Shown here piece after piece: positions 1-7,590 of a stretch of DNA of 10,630 nt; the first letter of the stretch is position 1, and every line of letters starts with the position of its first letter. This stretch comes from Mageeibacillus sp. UBA5734. GTDB taxonomy: Bacteria; Bacillota; Clostridia; Saccharofermentanales; UBA5734. The position numbers and the translations under genes are program-made. The notes beneath the pieces were generated by a model. That model was not told the origin of the DNA. It ran no database searches and saw only the letters and a program-made list of their open reading frames with translations. The stretch spans positions 53,204 to 63,833 of the forward strand of contig DIGA01000054.1 of NCBI GenBank assembly GCA_002419365.1, written 5' to 3'.

Positions 1-841
1 GGTCGGTGTAGAGGTAGCCCGGATAACCGCGGCGGCCCGGAACTTCTTTTCTGGCAGCCGAGACTTCACGCAAGGCTTCAGCGTAGTAAGTGATGTCGGT
101 CATGATGACCAGAACATGCATGTCGAGCTCAAAGGCCAGGTATTCGGCAGCGGTCAGGGCCATGCGGGGGGTCGAGATGCGTTCAATCGCCGGGTCACTG
201 GCCAGGTTCATGAACAGGACGGCACGGTCGATGGCACCGGTGCGACGGAAGTCATTGATGAAATAGTCGGCTTCCTCGAAAGTGATGCCCATCGCGGCAA
301 AGACAACAGCGAAATTGCCGGAACCGCTGCGGACCTTGGCCTGGCGGGCGATCTGGGCAGCGAGCTGGGAATGAGGCAGACCGGAAGCCGAGAAAATCGG
401 CAGCTTCTGGCCGCGGACGAGGGTGTTCAGGCCATCGATCGCCGAAATGCCGGTCTGGATAAATTCGTTCGGGTAGTCGCGGGCGGCTGGATTCATCGGC
501 TTGCCGTTGATATCGAGCATCCGGGTCGGGATGATCGAGGGTCCACCGTCCTTGGGCTGGCCCATGCCGTCGAAAACGCGGCCGAGGATGTCCGGGGACA
601 GGGCTAATTCAAGTCCTTTGCCGAGGAAACGGACTTTGCTGTGCTCGGCATTGATGCCCAGCGAGCTTTCAAACAGCTGGACCAGGGCATTCTGGCCGTT
701 GACTTCGAGGACTTTGCAGCGGCGCAGTTCACCACTGGGCAGTTCGATCTCGCCGAGTTCGTCATATTTGACGCCCTCGACTTGCTGCACCAGCATCAGC
801 GGGCCGGCGACTTCTTCAATGGTGCGGTATTCTCTGGGCAT
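1..841 (-). CDS. atpB: V/A-type ATPase subunit B (partial, 3' end outside window)
   Basis: Non-catalytic, nucleotide-binding subunit of the soluble A3B3 head. The first 280 residues are visible, about 60% of a usual 455-465-residue protein. The N-terminal beta-barrel (about 1-75) starts MPREYRTIEEVAGPLMLV. It is followed by family hallmarks such as DILGRVFDGMGQP (84-96), FIQTGISAIDGLNTLVRGQK (127-146) and the GITFEEADYF stretch (185-194). Where catalytic subunits have a P-loop, this protein has SASGLPHS (151-158), without the GKT lysine, as is normal for subunit B. The ATG directly follows the stop codon of subunit A with no spacer (ATGTAAATG). A strong Shine-Dalgarno, AGGGGGTGAT, lies inside the end of the A gene at 846-855. 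This arrangement should couple translation of A and B, which are needed in equal amounts. Subunit D is expected next, beyond the left edge. The symbol follows archaeal/Thermus naming; ntpB is the Enterococcus name. Confidence 0.97.
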   Translation of the reverse strand, partial: MPREYRTIEEVAGPLMLVQQVEGVKYDELGEIELPSGELRRCKVLEVNGQNALVQLFESSLGINAEHSKVRFLGKGLELALSPDILGRVFDGMGQPKDGGPSIIPTRMLDINGKPMNPAARDYPNEFIQTGISAIDGLNTLVRGQKLPIFSASGLPHSQLAAQIARQAKVRSGSGNFAVVFAAMGITFEEADYFINDFRRTGAIDRAVLFMNLASDPAIERISTPRMALTAAEYLAFELDMHVLVIMTDITYYAEALREVSAARKEVPGRRGYPGYLYTD

Positions 842-2620
842 TTACATCACCCCCTGGGGAATTGCAGCTTCAATCTGTTCTGTCAGCTCGCGGGCCAGAA
901 GGTCGGCCCTCTCCATCACTTCAGCCTCAGGCACGAATTTCAGGCGGCTGACCCCATCGCGGGCCGGCACGTTGACCAGGTCGCGGAAGGAGGCGTTTCG
1001 TTCGAGTGCGCGCTGGCCTTCGTAGAAGAACTGCATCATCAGGCTGAGCATGCGCTGCTGTTTCTGCAGGGAGGTGTAGGTATCAATTTCATCGAAAGAG
1101 TTCTGGTGTAAAAAGTCTTCACGCACGGAGCGGGCTGCTTCGAGCTTGAGGCGGTCGATCGCAGACAGCGAGTCCTGGCCGACGAGACGGACGATCTCTT
1201 CGAGTTCGGATTCTTCCTGCAGCAAGCGCATGGCGTCAGTCCTGAGGCGGCTCCATTCTGGCGTGACGGTCAGGTTCATCCAGTTGTCGATCTTGTCTGT
1301 GTACAGCGAGTAGCTGTTGAGCCAGTTGATCGCCGGGAAGTGGCGTTTGTAAGCCAGGGAGGAATCAAGCCCCCAGAAGACCTTGACGATGCGCAAGGTG
1401 GACTGGGCAACCGGGTCGGACAAGTCGCCGCCTGGCGGTGAAACGGCGCCGATGGCAGTCAGGACGCCCGTCCGGCCTTCCGAGCCGAGGCAACGGACCG
1501 AGCCGGCACGTTCATAGAAGTTGGCCAGACGGGATCCAAGGTAGGCCGGGTAGCCTTCTTCACCTGGCATTTCCTCGAGGCGGCCGGACATTTCACGCAG
1601 GGCTTCGGCCCAGCGGGAGGTTGAGTCAGCCATGATCGAGACCGAAAAACCCATGTCACGAAAGTATTCGGCGATTGTGATCCCGGTGTAGATCGAGGCT
1701 TCACGGGCGGCAACCGGCATGTCCGACGTGTTGGCGATCAGGATGGTGCGTTTCATCAGGGAGTGGCCGGATTTGGGGTCGATCAGTTCCGGGAATTCCA
1801 TCAGAACGTCGGTCATCTCATTGCCACGCTCGCCGCAGCCGATGTAGACGACGATGTCGGATTCGGCCCATTTGGCCAGCTGGTGCTGGATGACGGTCTT
1901 GCCGCTGCCGAACGGGCCGGGAACGGTGGCCGTGCCGCCTTTGGCGACCGGGAAGAAGGTGTCAATGACGCGCTGGCCGGTGACCAGGGGGGCATCCGGC
2001 GAGATCTTTTCGGCATAAGGACGCCCACGGCGGACCGGCCATTTCTGCATCATGGTCACCGGTACGGATTTACCGGCCGCAGTCCGGATCGTCGCGATGG
2101 TTTCGGTCACCTTTTTGTCGCCGGATTCGATCGATTCGATCACGCCGGCAAGGCCAGGAGGAACCATGACCTTGTGCAGGACGAGCTCAGTTTCCTGGAC
2201 CGTGCCGAGCACATCGCCGCTGGTGACGTGGGTGCCAACCTCGGCAGTGGGCTGGAAAACCCAGCTGCGGTCGCGGTCAATGGCTGGGACGGTGACACCG
2301 CGGTCGATGTTGTTGCCAGCCAGGGCAACCAGGCGATCGAGCGGGCGCTGGATACCATCGAAGATCTGGCCGATCAAACCGGGGGCCAGTTCGACCGAGA
2401 GCGGAGCACCCTCTGAAACGACCGGTTCACCCGGGCCCAGGCCTGCCGTGTCCTCGTAGACCTGGATCGAAGCGCGGTCACCGTGCATTTCAATGATCTC
2501 ACCGATCAATTTTTTCTCCGAAACACGGACGACGTCGAACAATTCGGCATCGCGCATGCCTGCGGCGACAACCAGGGGGCCGGATACTTTGACAATGGTC
2601 CCTTGACTCTTGCTTAACAT
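842..2620 (-). CDS. atpA: V/A-type ATPase catalytic subunit A
   Basis: Catalytic ATP-hydrolysing subunit of the A3B3 head, 592 residues, the normal length for the family. An N-terminal barrel (1-75) is followed by the extra bulge domain specific to A subunits (about 115-195, with VFQPTAEVGTHVTSGDVLGTV). The nucleotide-binding domain has the P-loop GPFGSGKT (235-242; Lys241), the catalytic GERGNE (263-268; Glu264 and Arg265 by family alignment) and the hallmark MADSTSRWAEALRE (330-343). The C-terminal helical domain runs to about residue 590. I chose the ATG at 2620 because AAGGAG (2628-2633) sits 7 bases upstream and the protein then begins MLSKSQGTIVKVSGPLVVA, as homologues do. A longer in-frame opening to 2734 would overlap the F gene and adds non-homologous sequence. 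The start lies 4 bases after the F stop. The symbol follows archaeal/Thermus naming; ntpA is the Enterococcus name. Confidence 0.98.
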   Translation of the reverse strand: MLSKSQGTIVKVSGPLVVAAGMRDAELFDVVRVSEKKLIGEIIEMHGDRASIQVYEDTAGLGPGEPVVSEGAPLSVELAPGLIGQIFDGIQRPLDRLVALAGNNIDRGVTVPAIDRDRSWVFQPTAEVGTHVTSGDVLGTVQETELVLHKVMVPPGLAGVIESIESGDKKVTETIATIRTAAGKSVPVTMMQKWPVRRGRPYAEKISPDAPLVTGQRVIDTFFPVAKGGTATVPGPFGSGKTVIQHQLAKWAESDIVVYIGCGERGNEMTDVLMEFPELIDPKSGHSLMKRTILIANTSDMPVAAREASIYTGITIAEYFRDMGFSVSIMADSTSRWAEALREMSGRLEEMPGEEGYPAYLGSRLANFYERAGSVRCLGSEGRTGVLTAIGAVSPPGGDLSDPVAQSTLRIVKVFWGLDSSLAYKRHFPAINWLNSYSLYTDKIDNWMNLTVTPEWSRLRTDAMRLLQEESELEEIVRLVGQDSLSAIDRLKLEAARSVREDFLHQNSFDEIDTYTSLQKQQRMLSLMMQFFYEGQRALERNASFRDLVNVPARDGVSRLKFVPEAEVMERADLLARELTEQIEAAIPQGVM

Positions 2621-2624
2621 GGCT

Positions 2625-2966
2625 CTACTCCTTTTCGGCCTGGTTTGCTTCGTCTTGTGCGAAGATGTCCATGCCGACTGCTTTCTTGACAGATTCACGG
2701 ACCTGGAACATGCCCAGTCCGGTGGTCCCCGCAATCGAGGGGATCGGGATCACAGCCGGCAGTTTGCGGCTGCGCAGCTCACGCAGCAGCGGCAAATTGC
2801 TTTCGGCCAATTGTTCTGTAATGAAAATGACAGCAAATTGCTCATCCGACAGCTCGCGCAGCAAGGTTTCTGCTTCGGCTGGGGTAGCTGCGTCATGGAC
2901 AGACATGCCCAGGGCGCGAAATCCAATGATGCTGTCGCGGTCGCCAATGACGCCGACTTTGTACAT
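2625..2966 (-). CDS. atpF: V/A-type ATPase subunit F
   Basis: Small central-stalk subunit that binds subunit D and takes part in rotor coupling and activity control. It has 113 residues (family about 100-110). It begins MYKVGVIGDRDSIIGFRALG, the typical start of the Rossmann-like alternating alpha/beta fold, and contains AVIFITEQLAE (about 45-55) and PAVIPIPS (about 70-77), both usual for the family. The C-terminal helix (about 88-113) with charged residues matches the flexible tail that contacts the head. The start is secured by a perfect AGGAGG at 2973-2978, six bases before the ATG. That site lies within the last codons of subunit C and its stop codon, and only three bases separate the two genes. 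This subunit is called NtpG in Enterococcus, so symbols differ between organisms. Confidence 0.95.
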   Translation of the reverse strand: MYKVGVIGDRDSIIGFRALGMSVHDAATPAEAETLLRELSDEQFAVIFITEQLAESNLPLLRELRSRKLPAVIPIPSIAGTTGLGMFQVRESVKKAVGMDIFAQDEANQAEKE

Positions 2967-2969
2967 CGT

Positions 2970-4091
2970 TTACCTCCTGGCGGCCAGGCTGTCGCGCGCC
3001 AGTTCTCGGATCTGGGCCGACGGCAGTTTGTTGCGCAGCAAAGTCTGCGCGATGCGGACGTTCTTGATTTCCAGCAAGCGGGCCAGGAGGTAGGCCAGGG
3101 GGACTTCCGGACCACGCAGGATATACTGGGCTTTTTTCAGATGGTCGAGGATCAGGTGGTCACAGGCCTTGCCAAAGGCGGCCAGGGTGCCGCGCTGGTT
3201 TTGGCTGGCAAAATACGGAGCAAGTTCCGCAAAGGGGCCTTTGGCCAGATCTTCAGTGATCTGTTCCGGGTCGGCCCCGAACCAGCCTAGAAGGGCTTCA
3301 TGACTGATCCTGCCGGCAGGCAGCAACGACTGGCCCAGCAGGCGCCGGTCTGCTTTCAGGAGGCGGCTCCGGAGCAGACTGCCCAGATTGGCCAGGTCCG
3401 TACGCAGATGCAGATAGTCGAGAAAGAAAGGATTACCCAGTTCCTCGGCCCTGCGGATGGCCTCGGTGTAGGCCAGGCGGTCCAGGATCTGGTCGATCTC
3501 GGCGATGTCATAGCGGTTCCTGACGGCACCGGCTGCTTCGATGGCGCCCTGGTACAGCCAGGCTGGAATGCGGTCTGGCATCCGGTCGCGGATGGCCTGG
3601 AACAATCGTTCCGGTTCGACCAGGGACGGATGGACCATCAGGGACTCAACCGCAGAAAAACTGGCAGTAACATTGGTCTCCGGCAAGGCTGGAAGCTCAA
3701 AATCTGCCCGGTTGTCCTTTCTGGAGAGCGGGTCGATTTCGAATTCATCCTCGGGATTCTCAATCAGGCGTGGCCACCAGGCGGCCAGGTATTTTTCAAT
3801 AGCCTTGAGATTGTGGCAGTCGTTGAATATCAGCAACGCCTCAACGAATTCACGGTTGACCATGACTTCTGAAGCGAGTTGATACAGGTCTGCCGTTTCC
3901 CGTTCCAGGACGTCGTGCGTATCGGCCGAAGAATAGCCGCTGTCGGCGAGGACACGGGTGATATCTTCGGGGGTTCTGGCCTCGATCAACCGGTTCAGGC
4001 GGCCGATATCCATCAGCTGCCCTTCAAGTGCCCGGATCCGGCCGGTCGCGTAGCCGTATTGGTTGCTGTCGACGAGAGGTTTCTTACGCAT
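2970..4091 (-). CDS. atpC: V/A-type ATPase subunit C (AC39/d-type)
   Basis: Socket subunit that links the rotating proteolipid ring to the central stalk (D/F). It has 373 residues and is mostly helical. Recognisable segments are YGYATGRIRALEGQLMD (12-28), ALLIFNDCHNLKAIEKY (85-101), the LDYLHLRTDLANLGSLLRSR repeat-like helix (224-243) and the C-terminal EIKNVRIAQTLLRNKLP (341-357), the most conserved motif of the family. It is longer than many bacterial versions (about 320-350). The extra length appears to lie in an acidic, probably loop-forming stretch at about 110-150. The ATG at 4091 has GGAG at 4098-4101, six bases upstream, and begins 30 bases after the stop of subunit E. Sequence conservation in this family is low, but position between E and F in a complete operon makes the call secure. 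Confidence 0.95.
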   Translation of the reverse strand: MRKKPLVDSNQYGYATGRIRALEGQLMDIGRLNRLIEARTPEDITRVLADSGYSSADTHDVLERETADLYQLASEVMVNREFVEALLIFNDCHNLKAIEKYLAAWWPRLIENPEDEFEIDPLSRKDNRADFELPALPETNVTASFSAVESLMVHPSLVEPERLFQAIRDRMPDRIPAWLYQGAIEAAGAVRNRYDIAEIDQILDRLAYTEAIRRAEELGNPFFLDYLHLRTDLANLGSLLRSRLLKADRRLLGQSLLPAGRISHEALLGWFGADPEQITEDLAKGPFAELAPYFASQNQRGTLAAFGKACDHLILDHLKKAQYILRGPEVPLAYLLARLLEIKNVRIAQTLLRNKLPSAQIRELARDSLAARR

Positions 4092-4121
4092 GTTTGGCTC
4101 CGTACCCGATTGGCTGGCGGA

Positions 4122-4697
4122 TCAACCGGCATCCGGGAAAAGAATCCCGGCTGCCAGGGCGGCCAGCTGCGGCCGAAGATTGCGGACAAGCAAGTCAAAT
4201 GTCAGGTTTTCCTCGATCCGGCCACGGCTCAGGATCAGCCCACCGGAAAACATGCCCGGCCCAGTGGAGAGTTCCCATTCTTTGCCAAGGGCAGCCACTA
4301 CATCTTGCATCAAGACCTGGTCCGCAGCATTGGCAGTCACAGTGCCACCGGATGCGCCAGTCGCCTGGATCATCCTGGCATATAATTCCTTTTTCTCTGG
4401 AACACTGAGCTCGCCGAGTTGCCGGGTCGCCTCCACGATGACTTCATCGATCAGGCTCTGCCGGGCTTCGAGCAAGACGCGGCGCGACTCGAGCGCGGCC
4501 TGGCTGCTGGCCCGGTTGATGATGGCAGCTGCAGCCTGCTGGCCTTTGTGGTCCGCATCGCGCCGGATCACAGCACAAGCCTGGTCCGCCTGGTTTTTGA
4601 TCTGGTCGATCTGCTCCGCTGCGCCAGCCTCGATCTGGGCGGCCTTTTCACGGGCGTCAGCCAGGATATGTTCGACAATGGCTTCAATTCCGTCCAC
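4122..4697 (-). CDS. atpE: V/A-type ATPase subunit E (peripheral stalk)
   Basis: Peripheral-stalk subunit that forms a coiled-coil heterodimer with G/H and connects the A3B3 head to subunit I. It has 191 residues with the start chosen here. A long Ala/Glu/Gln-rich coiled coil (about 1-80; AREKAAQIEAGAAEQIDQIK) precedes a globular C-terminal domain. That domain ends in GGLILSRGRIEENLTFDLLV followed by a LRPQLAAL helix, the family's typical ending. A GTG at 4715 is in frame but has AAAGGAG lying inside the codons that follow it. That same AAAGGAG (4706-4712) stands 8 bases before a second GTG at 4697, giving MDGIEAIVEHILADA, a start typical of the family, so I prefer 4697. The gap to the stop of K is then 52 bases. 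The symbol follows archaeal/Thermus naming; note that atpE means the c subunit in F-type operons. Confidence 0.93.
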   Translation of the reverse strand: MDGIEAIVEHILADAREKAAQIEAGAAEQIDQIKNQADQACAVIRRDADHKGQQAAAAIINRASSQAALESRRVLLEARQSLIDEVIVEATRQLGELSVPEKKELYARMIQATGASGGTVTANAADQVLMQDVVAALGKEWELSTGPGMFSGGLILSRGRIEENLTFDLLVRNLRPQLAALAAGILFPDAG

Positions 4698-4705
4698 TGC
4701 GAGTG

Positions 4706-4712
4706 CTCCTTT
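4706..4712 (-). promoter_or_regulatory. Ribosome binding site deciding the subunit E start
   Basis: AAAGGAG on the minus strand, 8 bases upstream of the GTG at 4697. It lies downstream of the competing GTG at 4715, so the shorter reading frame is favoured. Confidence 0.7.
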
Positions 4713-4749
4713 CACCGGGATAGTCTGCTGGTGTTTTCATCAGCAACGA

Positions 4750-5238
4750 TCAGACCGGCTTGATGTTGAGGACGGACAGCACGGTCGCCAGCAGGGCCAG
4801 GATCGCGTAGGTTTCAACCATGGCAGCCAGGACGAGGGCCTTCGACTGCTCCTGGGGGCGCTTGGCAACGAGTGCGATGCCGGCTTCGGCAACGCGGCCC
4901 TGGTAGACAGCCGAGAACAGACCGACAAAAGCGATCGGCAGCGAAGCCATCAGGTACGCCATGCCCGTCTGCCAGGACAAGCTGGCTGAGCCGGAAAGAA
5001 GGCCTGACGAGTTCATGATCATGAACCAGGACAAGAGGCCGTAGATACCCTGGGTGCCCGGCAGAGCCTGGAGAATCAGGACTTTGCCGAATTTGGCCGG
5101 GTCTTCGGTCAGGACGCCAGTGGCGACTTCACCGACGCGGCCAACGCCTTTGGCGGAGCCGATGCCGGGGAGCAGGGCGGCCAGCGCGCCAGCGAGCAAG
5201 GTCAGGCCTGGGCCCATGAGGCTGATGAGTTCGTTCAT
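4750..5238 (-). CDS. ntpK: V/A-type ATPase proteolipid subunit K (c-ring), duplicated four-helix form
   Basis: Membrane rotor subunit that carries the transported ion. It has 162 residues and four transmembrane helices in two repeated hairpins, like NtpK of Enterococcus hirae rather than the single-hairpin 8-kDa form. Both hairpins carry the glycine-rich repeat (IGSAKGVG in the first, YQGRVAEAG in the second). The first hairpin has LPGTQG (59-64) where a carboxylate would otherwise sit. The second has the ion-binding glutamate in AAMVETYAIL (138-147; Glu142). Leu59, Thr62, Gln63, Gln113 and Glu142 align with the Na+ ligands Leu61, Thr64, Gln65, Gln110 and Glu139 of E. hirae NtpK, so Na+ specificity is inferred. 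The ATG at 5238 is chosen because a perfect AGGAGG (5247-5252) lies 8 bases upstream; a farther start at 5265 would place that site inside the gene. The 48-base AU-rich leader is unusual for this compact operon. Confidence 0.97.
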   Translation of the reverse strand: MNELISLMGPGLTLLAGALAALLPGIGSAKGVGRVGEVATGVLTEDPAKFGKVLILQALPGTQGIYGLLSWFMIMNSSGLLSGSASLSWQTGMAYLMASLPIAFVGLFSAVYQGRVAEAGIALVAKRPQEQSKALVLAAMVETYAILALLATVLSVLNIKPV

Positions 5239-5246
5239 GTTGGATA

Positions 5247-5252
5247 CCTCCT
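5247..5252 (-). promoter_or_regulatory. Strong ribosome binding site of the proteolipid gene
   Basis: Perfect AGGAGG with 8-base spacing to the ATG of subunit K at 5238. It fixes the start and, with the AU-rich sequence before it, predicts high translation of the c-ring subunit, which is needed in many copies per complex. Confidence 0.85.
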
Positions 5253-5256
5253 GAAA

Positions 5257-5290
5257 TTGGATCAACTATTTTTAGATCGTTTTGGATCAA
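5257..5290 (-). repeat. Two 9-base direct repeats in the I-K junction
   Basis: TTGATCCAA occurs on the minus strand at 5282-5290, overlapping the TGA stop of subunit I, and again at 5257-5265 just before the subunit K ribosome binding site, 25 bases apart. The sequence between them is AT-rich. Function is unknown; it could be a translational enhancer, a processing site or chance. Confidence 0.5.
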
Positions 5291-7245
5291 GGTTTACGGT
5301 CAAATTGGATGAAACGGGTGCGGATACGCAAGGGTTTGAACAGACGGCCCCCACCCTCGTAGAATTTGCTGAAAAACTCGACATAATGCAGACGGCTGGT
5401 GTGCACGTAGGCAGACAGGGCAGACAAAGCCAGGTTCAGGGTGTGGCCGATCAGGGCGGCGACGATGAAAACCACATAGCCAATGGGTGTCGGCCCGAGC
5501 ATGAAACCGAGCTTATTGAAAACCATGGCTATGACGCTGGTAGCCAGAACCAGAGCCAGGATACGGGTGTAGGACAGGATGTCACTGAAATAGGCTGTGA
5601 TGTTGTACAGGGACAAGAGCCCTTTGACCAGGCGCAGGACCGGATTTTTCGAATCACGTCCGCCGAACAAGAGCAGGACAGCCGCACCGGCAATGGCCAT
5701 CACCTGGGCGGCAAATTTCAGCGAAACACCGGGAATCAGGCTGTCTCCGCCGAGCATCAGGCCCAGGCCTATGATGACCAGATACCAGGGCGCAACATCG
5801 ACCAGGGCATCGAACACCTTGCCGGTTTTGGCCAGCAGATAGATTTTGGCACCCATGGCGGTGAACAGATGGAGAACCCCGAACAGCATGCTCCAGACCA
5901 TCAGAGTCATCGGCTCCTCCATCGGGTTGAACCAGAGCGAAGGGACCACAATCTTGCCTTGGCTGAGCACGGTCAGCATGTCACCGAAAAAGCCACCAAA
6001 CAGGATGCCCCAGATGATCGACCCAATGCCACTGATAAAGAGCATGCGTGACATGCGGCCCATCTCGCCGGTCGCCTTTTTCTTGAAGGCCATGTATCCG
6101 GTCAGTCCTGTCAGGACCAGGCCATAGCCAATGTCACTGAGCATCATGCCGAAAAACAGGAAGAAGAATGGTGCCAGGAGCGGGGACGGGTCGACATCCT
6201 CATGCGAAGGCGGACTGAACATTTCAACAATGATTTCGTACGGTTTGACCAGCGTGTGGTTGTTGAGCTGGACCGGTGGACTTTCACCCTCGACAGGAGG
6301 CCTGATCTCTGCGGCCACCAGGAAGCGCTGCTTCAAGGCGCGCGTCATGTCATCCGCCAGTCTGGCTGGTACCCAGCCAGTGAGATAGAACGTGTTGGCC
6401 GTGCCGGGCAGACAGCTGAGTGCATCGATCTTGTCGCTCTGCAGCAGGTAATAATCATGCAGCAATTCAAAATCCTTGCCTTGGCTGGCAAAGTCCTGCA
6501 GTTCTTTTTCCAAACGTTCAAGCCGGCGCTGATTATCGTCCGAGTGGTCTGCGATGCCCGCGAGGATCTGGCGCGGCTTGCCAGCAAGACCCAGGGCGGG
6601 CAGGAGGTGGAATCCATGCTGGCGCAGGCCGGTGTGGACCAGTCCTTCACGGAATTTCAACGTGATGACGACCACGCGGACACTGGCAGTATCTTCGGAA
6701 AAAACTTCCACATGGGTCTCGGGAGCTTCTTCACGGGCCTGTACCAGAAATGCCTCCAGAGCATCCCGTGACGGGAAAGCACCAGCGAAAACCACGGTTT
6801 CCCGGGTGGCTGTCGTGGCCAGGTCGAGTTCGAGACCATCCCAGGGCGTCAGGATCTCACGGACAGTCTCATCCTGGGCCATGCTGGTGCGAAGCTGGGC
6901 AATCTGGGACTGGATCTGCTCAAACGAATGGAGCTGTCCCATGATTTCCTGTTCGCGCTGGCCGGCCAGAACAAAATCCTCAGCCCGGGCCAGCCGTTTG
7001 GCCGATCCCATGTGATGGCTCTGAGGGTCCTGCTGCCGGCAATACTCAGCAGCGGCTTCCAAACGCGAAACGGAATTCAGCGACAAAAAGCCTCGTTCAT
7101 CATAAGGCTCGAGATTTTGTGGAACAGGTTGGGGTGGCATCTCATCCAGTTCGACGGCACCGAGGCGGATCAGGGATTCCATGATGTCCGCCTTCTGGGT
7201 GGCCAGTCCGACCAGGGTGAGACGGCTCATTTCAACGGCGGACAC
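5287..7245 (-). CDS. ntpI: V/A-type ATPase subunit I (a-type membrane stator)
   Basis: Membrane stator subunit that forms the two ion half-channels against the c-ring. It has 652 residues (family about 640-660). The N-terminal half (about 1-330) is a soluble arm with coiled-coil segments (about 95-125 and 232-255) that anchors the peripheral stalks. The C-terminal half has about eight transmembrane helices. Hallmarks are PFFFLFFGMMLSDIGYG (359-375), SYTRILALVLATS (558-570) with Arg561, the essential arginine facing the c-ring carboxylate, and HTLNLALSALSAYVHTSRL (601-619) followed by HYVEFFSKFYEGGG. The GTG at 7245 gives MSAVEMSRLTLVGLA, which fits the usual opening M-x-V-x-x-M of the family; the gene then overlaps G/H by 14 bases. 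An ATG at 7230, one base after the G/H stop, is the alternative. Neither has a strong ribosome binding site, so translation may be coupled to the gene upstream. The symbol is the Enterococcus one. Confidence 0.96.
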   Translation of the reverse strand: MSAVEMSRLTLVGLATQKADIMESLIRLGAVELDEMPPQPVPQNLEPYDERGFLSLNSVSRLEAAAEYCRQQDPQSHHMGSAKRLARAEDFVLAGQREQEIMGQLHSFEQIQSQIAQLRTSMAQDETVREILTPWDGLELDLATTATRETVVFAGAFPSRDALEAFLVQAREEAPETHVEVFSEDTASVRVVVITLKFREGLVHTGLRQHGFHLLPALGLAGKPRQILAGIADHSDDNQRRLERLEKELQDFASQGKDFELLHDYYLLQSDKIDALSCLPGTANTFYLTGWVPARLADDMTRALKQRFLVAAEIRPPVEGESPPVQLNNHTLVKPYEIIVEMFSPPSHEDVDPSPLLAPFFFLFFGMMLSDIGYGLVLTGLTGYMAFKKKATGEMGRMSRMLFISGIGSIIWGILFGGFFGDMLTVLSQGKIVVPSLWFNPMEEPMTLMVWSMLFGVLHLFTAMGAKIYLLAKTGKVFDALVDVAPWYLVIIGLGLMLGGDSLIPGVSLKFAAQVMAIAGAAVLLLFGGRDSKNPVLRLVKGLLSLYNITAYFSDILSYTRILALVLATSVIAMVFNKLGFMLGPTPIGYVVFIVAALIGHTLNLALSALSAYVHTSRLHYVEFFSKFYEGGGRLFKPLRIRTRFIQFDRKP

Positions 7246-7561
7246 TGTCGGTCACAATCCTTTCCCTGACAGCAGCAACAGCGGCTGCTTTTCTGTCCCG
7301 GGCGGCCTGCTGGATCGCTGCACTGGCTTCCTGTGCCTGGTCGCGGCCCTGGGCCAGCAATTCATTGGCTTCCACACGAGCCTGGGCCAGGCGCTCCTGC
7401 ACCATCTGTTCGGCTTCACTGCGGCAGGCTGCGATGCCCTCCTGGGCTGCCTGGCGGGCTTGCTCCTGGCGGATGCGTCCCTGCTCTACAGCCTGGGCAA
7501 TGATCTGCTCAGCTTCTTGTTCAGCTGCTTGGATACGGGCGAGAAAATCCTGATCGGGCAT
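7232..7561 (-). CDS. V/A-type ATPase subunit G/H (peripheral stalk coiled coil)
   Basis: First gene of the operon, 109 residues, predicted to pair with subunit E in the peripheral stalk. After MPDQDFLARIQAAEQEAEQI the whole protein is Ala/Gln/Glu/Arg-rich and has no long hydrophobic stretch, consistent with one long coiled coil. The C-terminus (AAVAAVRERIVTDSVRR) resembles the conserved end of the family. This protein is named G (Thermus), H (archaea) or F (Enterococcus), so I give no symbol. The ATG at 7561 is selected by GGGAGG at 7570-7575, 8 bases upstream. A longer in-frame opening to 7684 would run through the promoter and encodes non-homologous sequence. Low-complexity coiled coils are weak evidence alone; the assignment rests mainly on its place directly before subunit I. 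Confidence 0.9.
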   Translation of the reverse strand: MPDQDFLARIQAAEQEAEQIIAQAVEQGRIRQEQARQAAQEGIAACRSEAEQMVQERLAQARVEANELLAQGRDQAQEASAAIQQAARDRKAAAVAAVRERIVTDSVRR

Positions 7562-7590
7562 TGGGCTAACCTCCCAGGGAACTGGTTCTA

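Noticed and set aside
116..607. Long open frames on the plus strand opposite the ATPase genes, here and across the window
   Set aside because: They mirror well-conserved minus-strand genes in GC-rich DNA, show no recognisable domains and lack convincing ribosome binding sites.
451..841. Missing P-loop in subunit B as a possible inactivation
   Set aside because: The non-catalytic B subunits of V/A-type ATPases normally lack the P-loop lysine.
2621..2734. N-terminal extension of subunit A
   Set aside because: It overlaps subunit F in another frame, is unlike any ATPase N-terminus, and a good ribosome binding site precedes the ATG at 2620.
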